A stretch of 64,000 nt of DNA from a virus. Every line of letters begins with the position of its first letter. The first letter of the stretch is position 1. The stretch is from positions 1 through 64,000 of IMG/VR virus record IMGVR_UViG_3300042691_016646; one strand, 5' to 3'. Below the pieces are notes generated by a model. That model had not been told where the DNA came from and ran no database searches. It saw only the letters and a program-made list of their open reading frames with translations. Of the stretch, positions 22,846 through 31,816 are shown piece by piece. The position numbers and the translations under genes were made by a program.

Positions 22846-24312
22846 ATGGAAACTAAGTTAACTGATATTGGTTCAGAAAGAGCGGTTTTAGCTGGACTGT
22901 TGCAGCATGGTATAGATGCATATGTATCTGTATCAGATGTGATAAGCCAAGATAGCTTTGGTCATTTTAATAATCAAGTATTATTCAAATGTATTGAAAA
23001 AGTTATATTGAATGATCAAAAGGTAGATATACCATCTATTTTATCTGCATCAGAACAGCTTAGTCTTTCTGAAAGTATAAACACAGATCAAGAGTTGAAG
23101 TACATAAAGTCTTTAATGGACTTCCCGATCAATAAAGATAATGTGTTTAGCTTTGCAATACAGATGAAGAAGTTTGAATTTGCACGTAAGATAAAAGGTC
23201 TTACAGCAAAAATCCATAAGGATATAGATGACGTTACGGGATCAGAATCTATAAATGAAATTATACAAATACTAGAAAACCCAGTTACAGATTTTTTACG
23301 AGAAGACGATAGTGGTGATCTTCCAGAGAAAATTGGCAAGGATGCCAAACAATATTTAGAATTTCTAGAAGAGAACAAATGTGATATCATAGGAATACCA
23401 ACGGGCTTCAACAAGTACGATGAAGCAATCGGTGGAGGATTAAGAAGGAAATGCGTTGACTTAATATCAGCACGACCAAAGGTTGGTAAAAGCGTATTTG
23501 CTGATAATGTAGCTTTAAATGTATCTTCTAAAGGAACACCGGTACTGATGTTAGATACTGAAATGAGTAAGGAAGATCATTTGAATAGATTATTAGCAAA
23601 CATAAGCGGAGTTCCAATCAATGAAATTGCTACCGGTAGATTCACAGAGGATGATGAAAAACGACAAAAAGTATTAGACGCTATTGAAAAGATTGAATCC
23701 ATACCGTATAGTTACGTTAGCGTTGCAGGAAAACCATTTGAACAAATACTCAACTTGATTAGACGATGGGTAATGCAAGACGTTAGAATGGATGACAATG
23801 GTAAAACAAATAACTGTCTAATCATATACGATTATCTTAAATTGATGTCTTCTAGCTCAATAACTAATAACATACAAGAATACCAAGCACTGGGCTTTCA
23901 AATTACTTCTCTTCATAATCTTTGCGTAAAGCTTGATATACCATGCCTTTCATTCGTTCAGCTGAACCGCGATGGTATAACTAAAGAAAGTACAGATGCT
24001 GTTAGCGGCTCAGATAGACTAATTTGGCTATGTACTTCGTTTAGTATCTTCAAAGCTAAGTCGCCAGAAGAGTTGGCGGAAGATGGTCCAAATGCTGGCA
24101 ATAGAAAATTAGTTCCTATTGTATCAAGACACGGCGGCGGATTAGACGATGGGGATTACATAAATATGGTTATGCAAGGATCACATGCCAAGCTAAGAGA
24201 ACTAAAGACCAGAAATGAATTTAAGAATCAACCAGTAGGAGATACTGGTATGGTAGATCAAGATACACTAGATAAACTAAAAATAAATGGACTTGCAGAA
24301 GATCAAGAGTGA
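22846..24312 (+). CDS. DnaB-like replicative helicase
   Basis: 488 residues from the ATG at 22846. The N-terminal domain (SERAVLAGLLQHG, about 8-20) matches DnaB-type helicases. The RecA-like motor has Walker A ARPKVGKS near 209-216, Walker B CLIIYDYLKLM near 325, and SFVQLNRDGI, the usual arginine/glutamine-finger region. This would unwind DNA at the fork as a hexamer. The open frame extends upstream, but the ATG right after the zinc-knuckle stop is the likely start. It overlaps the primase by 26 bases. Confidence 0.85.
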   Translation: METKLTDIGSERAVLAGLLQHGIDAYVSVSDVISQDSFGHFNNQVLFKCIEKVILNDQKVDIPSILSASEQLSLSESINTDQELKYIKSLMDFPINKDNVFSFAIQMKKFEFARKIKGLTAKIHKDIDDVTGSESINEIIQILENPVTDFLREDDSGDLPEKIGKDAKQYLEFLEENKCDIIGIPTGFNKYDEAIGGGLRRKCVDLISARPKVGKSVFADNVALNVSSKGTPVLMLDTEMSKEDHLNRLLANISGVPINEIATGRFTEDDEKRQKVLDAIEKIESIPYSYVSVAGKPFEQILNLIRRWVMQDVRMDDNGKTNNCLIIYDYLKLMSSSSITNNIQEYQALGFQITSLHNLCVKLDIPCLSFVQLNRDGITKESTDAVSGSDRLIWLCTSFSIFKAKSPEELAEDGPNAGNRKLVPIVSRHGGGLDDGDYINMVMQGSHAKLRELKTRNEFKNQPVGDTGMVDQDTLDKLKINGLAEDQE

Positions 24313-25321
24313 ACTAAATAATCGTGCGGAAGAAGTATTTTCAAGCCTTGGTATGAAGTACGAGGTTTTAGGAGATAATATATATTGTAATTGTCCTGTA
24401 CATGATGGCAGTGATAATCCAAGAGCTTTTTCTTTTTCAAAAGATAAAGGCATATGGAAGTGTTGGACTAGAGATTGTCAAGAGCAATATAGGAACGATA
24501 TCTTTGGAGTCATTAGAGGATCACTATCAAAAGAAACTGGAATTGATGCTGGTTTTTCAGAAGCCCTAAAGTGGTCTTGTAGTTTTCTAGGTATAAATAA
24601 ACAAGGCAAATCTAAAGTAGTTTCTAAGCCCAAGCTTGAAGAAGATGATTTCTCTAAGCTCGTAAATACCATAAACTCTAGTATTGCTCTAGATCAAGAT
24701 TATCCAGCAATTAAAGAAGACATTTGTTCAGAATTACCATCGAAATATTTTCTTTCTAGAGGTTTTAAACCAGAAACATTAATACATTTTGGTGTTGGAG
24801 ACTGTACTGATAAATCATCCAAGTTATATGATAGATCTATTATACCTATCCATAATGACACTGGGGAAAAGGTCATAGCATGTATAGCTAGATCGATTAA
24901 AGAATATAAGCACCCTAAATTTTTGCTAGACCCCAAAGGTTTTGACAAAAGATATTTTTTTTATAATTATCACAGAGCTATAATCAATGTACGCAAAACT
25001 TCTTCACTAGTTTTGGTAGAGGGTCAGGGCGATGTATGGAGACTTCATGAGGCTGGCATCACACAATCTATGAGTATTTTTGGAAGAACTCTTAGCAAAG
25101 AACAAGAAACAAAACTGTACAAAATGCCACTTACGCATATAGTAGTTCTAATGGATAACGACCAAGCTGGAAGAGAAGCGAAGGTACAGTTACAAAGACA
25201 GCTAGGCAGAATGTATAAGCTATCTTTTCCAAGAATACCAACTAAAGACGTTGGTGAAATGAGCGTAGAACAAATCAATAAAATAGTAATACCACAAATT
25301 CGGGGAATAGTTAATGGTTAA
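24287..25321 (+). CDS. DnaG-type DNA primase
   Basis: 344 residues. A zinc-binding CHC2 module is visible at about 34-65 (CNCPVH, then WKCWTRDC). The TOPRIM catalytic domain follows: LVLVEGQGDVWRL (Glu near 245) and VVLMDNDQAGREA (the DxD near 290). It would make RNA primers on ssDNA together with the overlapping DnaB-like helicase. It is shorter than cellular DnaG (about 580 aa), lacking the C-terminal helicase-binding domain, as in many phage primases. Confidence 0.88.
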   Translation: MDLQKIKSELNNRAEEVFSSLGMKYEVLGDNIYCNCPVHDGSDNPRAFSFSKDKGIWKCWTRDCQEQYRNDIFGVIRGSLSKETGIDAGFSEALKWSCSFLGINKQGKSKVVSKPKLEEDDFSKLVNTINSSIALDQDYPAIKEDICSELPSKYFLSRGFKPETLIHFGVGDCTDKSSKLYDRSIIPIHNDTGEKVIACIARSIKEYKHPKFLLDPKGFDKRYFFYNYHRAIINVRKTSSLVLVEGQGDVWRLHEAGITQSMSIFGRTLSKEQETKLYKMPLTHIVVLMDNDQAGREAKVQLQRQLGRMYKLSFPRIPTKDVGEMSVEQINKIVIPQIRGIVNG

Positions 25322-26057
25322 AATAATAGGTATATCTGGTAGAAAACAGTCTGGGAAAAATACCATTGCTAATTATATCAATGGTGATATTTTACAGGGT
25401 AAGTCAATGATTGAACAATTTTTTATTGAGGATGACGGTAATCTAGCAATACAGACTAAAGACTCTACAGGGACCAGTGGCTATGGAATATTCGATGTTA
25501 CTAGAAAAGACAATACATTTGTTGAATATGCACAAAGAGAATTGTGGCCTTATGTAAAGGTATACCATTTCGCAGATTACTTGAAAGACATGTGCGTAAA
25601 CTTGTTTGGATTCAAGCCAGATAATGTATATGGCACAGATGATCAAAAAAATGAATTAACAAGTATCAAATGGGAAGATATACCAAATAATAATGATAAT
25701 AAATCGGGATATATGACACATAGAGAATTTTTGGAGCATTTTGGAACAAAGATTATACGAAAAATAAAGTCAACCGCTTGGGTAGATGCTACAATAAATA
25801 AGGTATTGAGTGAAAAATCTCGGTTAGCAATTATACCAGATGTACGATTTCCTAATGAGGTAAAATCTATAAAAGACAATGGAGGTATTGTCATACGTCT
25901 TACAAGGAATATATTCAACAGTGATTCTGAGTCCGAATCATCACTAGATAGTGATAAATTTGATTGGCATAATTTTGATATGGTCATTGATAATCATAAT
26001 ATGACACTAGAAACTTTATGTTGTGAACTTAAAAATAATACTTTTTGGAGAATTTGA
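25314..26057 (+). CDS. deoxynucleoside monophosphate kinase-like protein
   Basis: 247 residues. The P-loop GRKQSGKNT (about 9-17) and the DVRFPNEVKSIKDNGGIVIRL segment (near 175) are the signature of phage dNMP kinases such as T4 gene 1 product. It phosphorylates deoxynucleoside monophosphates to diphosphates for dNTP pools. There is an insertion of roughly 25 residues after the P-loop. It overlaps the primase by 8 bases and sits next to the nuclease gene, completing the nucleotide/replication operon. Confidence 0.8.
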   Translation: MVKIIGISGRKQSGKNTIANYINGDILQGKSMIEQFFIEDDGNLAIQTKDSTGTSGYGIFDVTRKDNTFVEYAQRELWPYVKVYHFADYLKDMCVNLFGFKPDNVYGTDDQKNELTSIKWEDIPNNNDNKSGYMTHREFLEHFGTKIIRKIKSTAWVDATINKVLSEKSRLAIIPDVRFPNEVKSIKDNGGIVIRLTRNIFNSDSESESSLDSDKFDWHNFDMVIDNHNMTLETLCCELKNNTFWRI

Positions 26058-27077
26058 ATGCTAGTAACATACATAAGGTCATCTAGTTATAACAATTACG
26101 CCTATTGCCAAATGCAATACTTTATAACCTATGTTCTGGGTCATCAACCTGACAGTGGCAAGAAAGCAGAACTTGGAACAATAGTGCATAAAGTTTTAGA
26201 GGTATTAGCCAAATTAAAGTTATATCAGCAAACCAATGAGAAAAAACTAAAGTTATCAATCACAGATGATGCACTTGGAGACATATCTATCAAAAAGAAT
26301 GAGTTTCTTCAAAGCAGTCTAGTGGAGCAATTAATATCTAAAAGTTTTGAGTTTTATACATCTAGCTCCAAAAACTCTTTTACAAACTCGGATAAAAAGC
26401 AATGTGCTGAATTAGTCTGGAACACATTAAAATATAATGATGGACAATTTGATCCAAGACATAGGAAGATAGTGGCAGCAGAACCACATTTTGATATCCC
26501 AATCGATGAAGATTGGGCATTTTATGAATACGAAATAAATGGTGAGAAAGTAAAGGGACAGTTAGCCATAAAGGGAACTATTGATTTAGTCACTGAAACT
26601 GATGATGGAATAATAGAGGTAATAGATTGGAAAACCGGCAAAAGGTTAGATTGGGCTACTGGCGAAGAAAAAACATACGAAAAGCTATGTGCAGATCCAC
26701 AATTATTACTATATAATTATGCAATTTCTAAGCTGTTTCCAGACTATAAACAGTCTATAATGAGTATCTTTTTCATAAAAGATGGCGGTCCTTTTTCAAT
26801 GTGTTTTGATGAAAGTGATCAGAATAAGTTCAAAAAGATGCTAAAAAACAGATTTTTAGATATAAAACAAAACAATACACCGCAGCCAATATCACAGAAC
26901 AGAGATAATTGGAAATGCACTAAATTATGCCATTATTGCAAGCATAACTGGCCGGGGACAGATCAGAATATGTGTATATACATAGAGAATAACTTAAAAA
27001 CTAATGGTATGGATCACACTATTAAGGAATGCACAAGGGAAGGCTTTAACATAGGATTTTACTCCGCTCCGGGTTAA
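26058..27077 (+). CDS. Cas4/RecB-like PD-(D/E)XK exonuclease
   Basis: 339 residues. The active-site core is GTIDLVTE (Asp near 177) with IEVIDWKTGK (Glu/Asp...Lys near 188-196), then a Q-x-x-x-Y helix (DPQLLLYNYAI). A Cys cluster in the C terminus (CTKLCHYC near 288-295 and a Cys near 307) plus the N-terminal Cys near 18 could hold an Fe-S cluster, as in Cas4 and AddB. Such nucleases resect DNA ends in recombination. GGAG precedes the ATG. No CRISPR genes or repeats are present, so a replication/recombination role is preferred. Confidence 0.78.
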   Translation: MLVTYIRSSSYNNYAYCQMQYFITYVLGHQPDSGKKAELGTIVHKVLEVLAKLKLYQQTNEKKLKLSITDDALGDISIKKNEFLQSSLVEQLISKSFEFYTSSSKNSFTNSDKKQCAELVWNTLKYNDGQFDPRHRKIVAAEPHFDIPIDEDWAFYEYEINGEKVKGQLAIKGTIDLVTETDDGIIEVIDWKTGKRLDWATGEEKTYEKLCADPQLLLYNYAISKLFPDYKQSIMSIFFIKDGGPFSMCFDESDQNKFKKMLKNRFLDIKQNNTPQPISQNRDNWKCTKLCHYCKHNWPGTDQNMCIYIENNLKTNGMDHTIKECTREGFNIGFYSAPG

Positions 27078-27078
27078 T

Positions 27079-27954
27079 ATGGATAAATTACTAACAATAG
27101 GAATGGCAACACACGATGACTATGATGGAGTATTTTTCTCCATACAGTCATTACGCATGTATCATGATATATGTAATACAAACAATGTAGAATTTATTGT
27201 TTTAGACAATAACTCTGCTAGTGAACATGGAAAAGCTTGCAAATCATTTATTGAAAATCAAGTACACGGAAAGTACATCATTAATACTGATCAAAATAGT
27301 TCTTTCAACAAATACAAGATAGTAGACCACGCCACTGGGAAATATGTATTAATTATAGATTGCCATGTGTTAATAGAAAAAAATGGAATAGATAATTTAT
27401 TAAAATACTTCCAAGACAATCCAAACTGTAAAGACTTAATACAAGGACCGCTATGGTACGATGATTTAAAAAATATATCAACACACTTTGATCCCACATG
27501 GCGTGGCGATATGTTTGGGATATGGGCTACAAACAAGGAAAAATATGACACTGGCCTCCCGTTTGAAATACCAATGCAGGGTATGGGTATGCTTGCGTTC
27601 GAAAGATCAAACTGGGTTGGTATCAATCAACACTTTAAAGGTTTTGGTGCAGAAGAAGGATATATAGCAGAAAAGTTCAAAAGAAGAGGAGGCAAAAACA
27701 TATGCCTTCCATACTTAAAGTGGAACCATAGATTTGGTAGACCTAACGGTGTAAAATATCCACTAATTCTAGAAGATAGAATTTGGAATTATTTTATAGG
27801 ATGGCTAGAGATAACACAAAATCCAAATGACATAATGATATCAAGTATATACAACTATTTTAGAAATAGAATACCAAAAGACAAACTAGATAATATGCTT
27901 CAAGAAGCTATATCAACATTAGGAGACAAAAATGCCACTTCCAAAGAGAAATAA
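27079..27954 (+). CDS. GT2-type glycosyltransferase
   Basis: 291 residues with a GT-A fold: TIGMATHDDYDGVFFSIQSL at the start, a nucleotide-binding EFIVLDNNS strand near 36-44 and YVLIIDCHVLI in the DXD position near 91-101 (a DCH rather than a canonical DXD). A later WNHRFGRPNG segment is typical of GT2 relatives. It would transfer a sugar from an NDP-sugar. It lies alone among replication genes, far from the sugar island, and overlaps the next gene by 23 bases. Confidence 0.7.
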   Translation: MDKLLTIGMATHDDYDGVFFSIQSLRMYHDICNTNNVEFIVLDNNSASEHGKACKSFIENQVHGKYIINTDQNSSFNKYKIVDHATGKYVLIIDCHVLIEKNGIDNLLKYFQDNPNCKDLIQGPLWYDDLKNISTHFDPTWRGDMFGIWATNKEKYDTGLPFEIPMQGMGMLAFERSNWVGINQHFKGFGAEEGYIAEKFKRRGGKNICLPYLKWNHRFGRPNGVKYPLILEDRIWNYFIGWLEITQNPNDIMISSIYNYFRNRIPKDKLDNMLQEAISTLGDKNATSKEK

Positions 27955-28975
27955 AGATGAAAATAAAGATAAATTTGTTTCAAGATGCATGAGTAATGAA
28001 ACTATGAAAAGTGAATATCCAAATTCACAACAGAGAGTAGCAATTTGCATAGATCAAGCAACAGCCGATTGCGGCTGTATAGAAGCGGCAGATTTCAAAC
28101 TACAGGTTGAAGCATTTGGTTATGAAGAAGAAATTAACGAAAATAATCTTCATATACCATTAGCAGCAGAATATGAAGACTTTGGAGAGATAACAGAAGA
28201 ATACGATATAGCGGCAGAAAGACCCGGATTATGGGAAAACATTCGTAAGAAGAAAGAGCGAGAAGGTAAGAAGTATAAACCAGCAAAACCGGGAGATCCA
28301 GACCGTCCAGATCCAAAATCTTGGAAAAAGGCACAGTCTGAAGATGGCAGTGAAATGGCTATTGAACAAATACAAAAGATGCATGATCAACTTATGGAAA
28401 TCGTTATGAAATTAAAAACTATGTCTTTAGACGTAGAATTCCAAGATTGGACCAAGGATATGATTTCTAAGGCTGAGATTTATGTACAAAACGTATATGA
28501 CTTTGTTAAGTATTATGAACCCGGTAAGTATGAAGATGAATACACCGACAAAGAAAAAGACGATGAAGAAGAAGTAGAAGAGCCTTCAGAAGTTGAGACA
28601 GAAGAACCAGAAATGGAAATGGAAGAAGGTGCCTATGAATATCAAGATCCAAAGACCGGAGAAATCTATACTTATAGGCGAAAAGGTTATTATGAAAGAG
28701 ATGGAAGAACTTTAATGTATATGGGTGAAGCAAGCGAATACCAAGGAAGAAAGGTAACGCTCAACAAACCATTTAGAACTCCTAGTGGCCCCAAGAAATT
28801 TGCGGTTTATGTCAAAAATGAAAGTGGCAATGTTGTTATTGTAAGGTTTGGTGATCCAAACATGACCATCAAAAAGAACATTCCAGAAAGACGAAAAAGC
28901 TTTAGAGCTAGACATAACTGCGACAATCCGGGTCCAAAATGGAAAGCCAGATATTGGGCTTGTAAGAGTTGGTGA
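27932..28975 (+). CDS. acidic protein with phage head-type terminal motifs (347 aa)
   Basis: The N terminus DKFVSRCMSNETMKSEYPN followed by QRVAICIDQA resembles the FxSRCM...EFP...QRxAVC motif often found at the ends of phage head or prohead proteins. The C terminus RKSFRARHNCDNPGPKWKA followed by RYWACKSW is another motif found in phage proteins. Between them are an acidic Glu/Asp-rich tract (about 215-240) and a helical part. Both ends carry Cys/His patterns that could bind metal. AGGAG precedes ATG. A scaffold- or prohead-related role is inferred from the motifs, not proved. Confidence 0.5.
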   Translation: MPLPKRNKDENKDKFVSRCMSNETMKSEYPNSQQRVAICIDQATADCGCIEAADFKLQVEAFGYEEEINENNLHIPLAAEYEDFGEITEEYDIAAERPGLWENIRKKKEREGKKYKPAKPGDPDRPDPKSWKKAQSEDGSEMAIEQIQKMHDQLMEIVMKLKTMSLDVEFQDWTKDMISKAEIYVQNVYDFVKYYEPGKYEDEYTDKEKDDEEEVEEPSEVETEEPEMEMEEGAYEYQDPKTGEIYTYRRKGYYERDGRTLMYMGEASEYQGRKVTLNKPFRTPSGPKKFAVYVKNESGNVVIVRFGDPNMTIKKNIPERRKSFRARHNCDNPGPKWKARYWACKSW

Positions 28976-28997
28976 GCTTCATAACGGTGGGATTCTA

Positions 28998-29645
28998 GTG
29001 TCTAAAAGAATACAAGATATAGATGTGTTAATTCAGCAGAAGAAGATAAATACTCTCACATACACAGATAATCCAAAATTTCTTGAAGTTAAGTACAACT
29101 TAGATTGGAAAAATATACTAGATCCCCCACCGGCCAATGATAGTATAATAGTAGCAAATGAATTAAATTACTTATCTAGACTTACATCTAAGATTTCAGA
29201 TAATCAAAAAAAATTAATAAAATCAGTTGATAAAGATCCAAAATATTTATTCAATGATGTTTTGTTGAAAAAAGAACTTGACTTTCCAGATGAAATGTTT
29301 GACAGATATTACAGTATTTTAAAAAATTGCATTCTTAATGTCAAATATCATTTTAATAGAGTAAGACCAGAGTATTTGGGAGATTTATTAAGTAAAAAAA
29401 TCTATGTTATAGAATCAGATACAACAAAAACTCCATCGTATCCTTCTGGTCATACTTGTTATGCCATGCTAGCTTGCATATTATGTTCAGAATTATATCC
29501 CAGTTTGATATCAGAATTTAGAGAATGCGTAAAAATTACAGCTTTTTGCAGAGAAATGCAAGGAGTACATTACCCATCAGACAACAAAGCGTCTGTACTT
29601 TTTACAGAGTCGATAATTAGTCAGTTGCAAAAAGAACTTGCGTAA
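28998..29645 (+). CDS. PAP2-family phosphatase
   Basis: 215 residues with the three phosphatase signature motifs in order: KYHFNRVRP (K-x6-RP, about 115-123), PSGH (about 149-152) and REMQGVHYPSD (R-x5-H-x3-D, about 184-194). These are the phosphate-binding residues and catalytic His of class A acid phosphatases, phosphatidate phosphatases and haloperoxidases. No membrane segments are obvious, so it looks soluble, like non-specific acid phosphatases, and a signal peptide is lacking. GTG is the likely start. A PAP2 enzyme in a phage is unusual; a role in nucleotide or undecaprenyl-phosphate metabolism is possible. Confidence 0.8.
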   Translation: MSKRIQDIDVLIQQKKINTLTYTDNPKFLEVKYNLDWKNILDPPPANDSIIVANELNYLSRLTSKISDNQKKLIKSVDKDPKYLFNDVLLKKELDFPDEMFDRYYSILKNCILNVKYHFNRVRPEYLGDLLSKKIYVIESDTTKTPSYPSGHTCYAMLACILCSELYPSLISEFRECVKITAFCREMQGVHYPSDNKASVLFTESIISQLQKELA

Positions 29646-29653
29646 GCTACAAT
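29625..29653 (+). promoter_or_regulatory. sigma70-like promoter ahead of the polymerase operon
   Basis: TTGCAA (29625-29630) and TACAAT (29648-29653) are separated by exactly 17 bases, overlapping the end of the PAP2 gene. Transcription would begin around 29660, giving a short leader with AGGAG ahead of the polymerase start at 29689. Confidence 0.6.
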
Positions 29654-29688
29654 AAGCTGAACCACGTTAATTTGAACAGGAGAGTTGC

Positions 29689-31311
29689 ATGAAATGGTTT
29701 CCACTTAAAAATTATACCCATTATAGTCTATTGCGTGGTTTTTCTAAGCCAGAAGAATTGGCCCAAAAGTGTAAAAATAATGGATATACAGCATGTGGTA
29801 TCTGTGATTATAAAACACTATCCGGCGCAGTAGCCTTTTATAAGGCTTGCAAAAAGCAGGGGATAAAGCCCATTATTGGATGCTCCTTTGATTTTGCTAC
29901 ACTCTTTGCTAAGAACAAAGAGGGTTGGTATGAATTGATTGAAATGGTTTCGGCGTTGGACGAAAACGGTAAACTCCCAAGAGATTTTGATAGTCTAGAG
30001 GTCAGTAAAAATCTTATTAGTATTAGTGCTTTTAATAGCCAAAGCGACTCTATGCCTATTAGTTATTATACTAATCGTGAAGATGCCAAGCTTCATAGAA
30101 TATTATTATGTTCAGACATGAAGACTACTCTACCTAAAATAAAAAAGAGTATTAAACCAGACGGTAGTGTAGATTCGAAGTATCCACAAGAACATATGGA
30201 TAAACTAGTATATTTTATGCAAGACTCATTCTATGTAAAAAATAAGAGTGAATCTGAAGGTCTAGATACATCTAAGCTAAAAACGATTTACGATCAATGC
30301 GAAGACTATGATATTCTTAGTAAGCCAATGCTTCCAAAATTTGAATGTCCAAAGGGTGCATCAGAAGAAGATTATCTCAAAGAATTATGCCGTGTTGGCT
30401 GGAAGAAAATATTAATAGATCAAAACAAGGTATCAAAAGAAGAAGATAAGCAGAAGTATCTTAGTAGATTTAAAGAAGAGTTTGACGTTATTAAGGATGC
30501 TAATCTATTCGGATATTTCTTAATTGTGCATGATATTATACAGCACGTTAATGATATGGGGTGGCTTTCTGGTCCCGGTAGAGGGTCTGCCGCCGGATGT
30601 TTGATTTCATACTTAATTGGTATCACAAAGATTGACCCAATAGAGTTTGACCTTCTATTTGCACGATTTTATAACGCTGGACGAAATACGGCTGATCACA
30701 TATCTTTACCAGATATTGATATGGACGTTCCCGGCACTAAACGTGATGAAATTATATCATATATAAAAGACAAGTATGGTCATGAAAGAGTAAGCCAAAT
30801 GTTAACGTTTGGTAGATTACAGGGAAAGAGTGCAATAAAAGAAATATTGCGTGTTAATGAAGCCTGCTCTTTTGCGGAGATGAATGCTATCAGCAATTGC
30901 ATTCCAGACGAGGCTAAGATTTCAGATCAATTAGCAGAAATGGACGATGAAGATAGATCTATCATAAAGTGGGCATTGATAAATAATGCCGATGCACTAC
31001 GGGACTTTTGTAGATTATCAGAAGACGGTAAGTTAGAAGGAGAGTATGCTGAATATTTTGAGCAAGCTATTCAAATAGAGGGTACATTTAAAACTCAAGG
31101 TAAACATGCCGCTGGAGTGGTTATATCTGCTGAACCTTTACAGCAAGTATGTCCAATGGTAAAGCAAAAGGGATCATCTGAAAAGATTGCCGGATTAGAA
31201 ATGTCAGATTTAGAAGCGTTAGGCCATGTAAAGTTTGACGTTTTAGGTATTAATCTTCTTGATAAAATTATGAAAATAGAGGAGATCGTTGATGATAGAC
31301 AAAATAAATGA
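29689..31311 (+). CDS. dnaE: DNA polymerase III alpha subunit, N-terminal fragment (PHP, palm, thumb)
   Basis: 540 residues covering the first half of bacterial Pol III alpha. Residues 1-70 are the PHP domain (THYSLLRG, then GYTACGICDYKTLSGAV), but the metal-binding HxH is replaced (NYTHYS), so its exonuclease is probably dead. The catalytic palm follows: GPGRGSAAGCL (about 300-310), PDIDMD (two catalytic Asp near 342-346) and KFDVLG (third Asp near 516). The protein stops 24 residues after KFDVLG, exactly where the fingers should begin; these are encoded by the separate gene at 32826. AGGAG precedes the start. Confidence 0.92.
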   Translation: MKWFPLKNYTHYSLLRGFSKPEELAQKCKNNGYTACGICDYKTLSGAVAFYKACKKQGIKPIIGCSFDFATLFAKNKEGWYELIEMVSALDENGKLPRDFDSLEVSKNLISISAFNSQSDSMPISYYTNREDAKLHRILLCSDMKTTLPKIKKSIKPDGSVDSKYPQEHMDKLVYFMQDSFYVKNKSESEGLDTSKLKTIYDQCEDYDILSKPMLPKFECPKGASEEDYLKELCRVGWKKILIDQNKVSKEEDKQKYLSRFKEEFDVIKDANLFGYFLIVHDIIQHVNDMGWLSGPGRGSAAGCLISYLIGITKIDPIEFDLLFARFYNAGRNTADHISLPDIDMDVPGTKRDEIISYIKDKYGHERVSQMLTFGRLQGKSAIKEILRVNEACSFAEMNAISNCIPDEAKISDQLAEMDDEDRSIIKWALINNADALRDFCRLSEDGKLEGEYAEYFEQAIQIEGTFKTQGKHAAGVVISAEPLQQVCPMVKQKGSSEKIAGLEMSDLEALGHVKFDVLGINLLDKIMKIEEIVDDRQNK

Positions 31312-31816
31312 ATTGATAAACATATCTAGTTCTAGGGACGAAGTGTTCTTAAGTATTTTGAATACTTTTTCTAATAAGTCGGTTAATATTTTTCAAATTG
31401 GTGCCATAGAAACACTAGATAATTATTTATTTAGGATAGGTTCTGGTTGGTCAGATATAGTATTTGGTAACTATATAAAGAAAAATGGTGGAACATTTAC
31501 TATAGCAGATATATCTTTAGACCACTTAGCACACTCAAATTTAATTGCCAGCCAGTTAGGTTATAATGTCAATCTTTGTTATGGCAACGGATTAGATCAT
31601 ATTACTCCAGAATACAATATTTATTATCTAGATGGAAGTATAGATCCAGCCGAAACCAAAAATCAGTTTGATAAAATATTATCTTTTAACCTAAAAGATA
31701 TCTATATATGTGTTGATGATTTTTCCATTAAAGGAACAACAATAGATCTTTCCATATATCCATTTAAAATTCACAAGATAGAAAAGGGGCTAGGAGTATT
31801 ACATTATCATGGCTAA
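31292..31816 (+). CDS. class I SAM-dependent methyltransferase-like protein
   Basis: 174 residues. GGAG at 31281-31284 lies 7 bases before ATG 31292, and the gene overlaps the end of the polymerase fragment by 20 bases. The pattern FQIGAIE (motif I position), GGTFTIADIS (acidic end of strand 2) and IYYLDGSID fits a Methyltransf_24-type Rossmann fold, though the glycine-rich loop is weak, so cofactor binding is uncertain. It is the first of three genes lying between the two polymerase halves and has no obvious replication role. Confidence 0.5.
   Translation: MIDKINELINISSSRDEVFLSILNTFSNKSVNIFQIGAIETLDNYLFRIGSGWSDIVFGNYIKKNGGTFTIADISLDHLAHSNLIASQLGYNVNLCYGNGLDHITPEYNIYYLDGSIDPAETKNQFDKILSFNLKDIYICVDDFSIKGTTIDLSIYPFKIHKIEKGLGVLHYHG

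Noticed and set aside
26058-27077. Cas4-like gene as part of a CRISPR system
   Set aside because: No repeats, cas1 or cas2 genes nearby; it sits within a phage replication operon.
29689-29900. Active PHP exonuclease in the polymerase
   Set aside because: The HxH metal ligands at the N terminus are replaced, so activity is unlikely from sequence alone.
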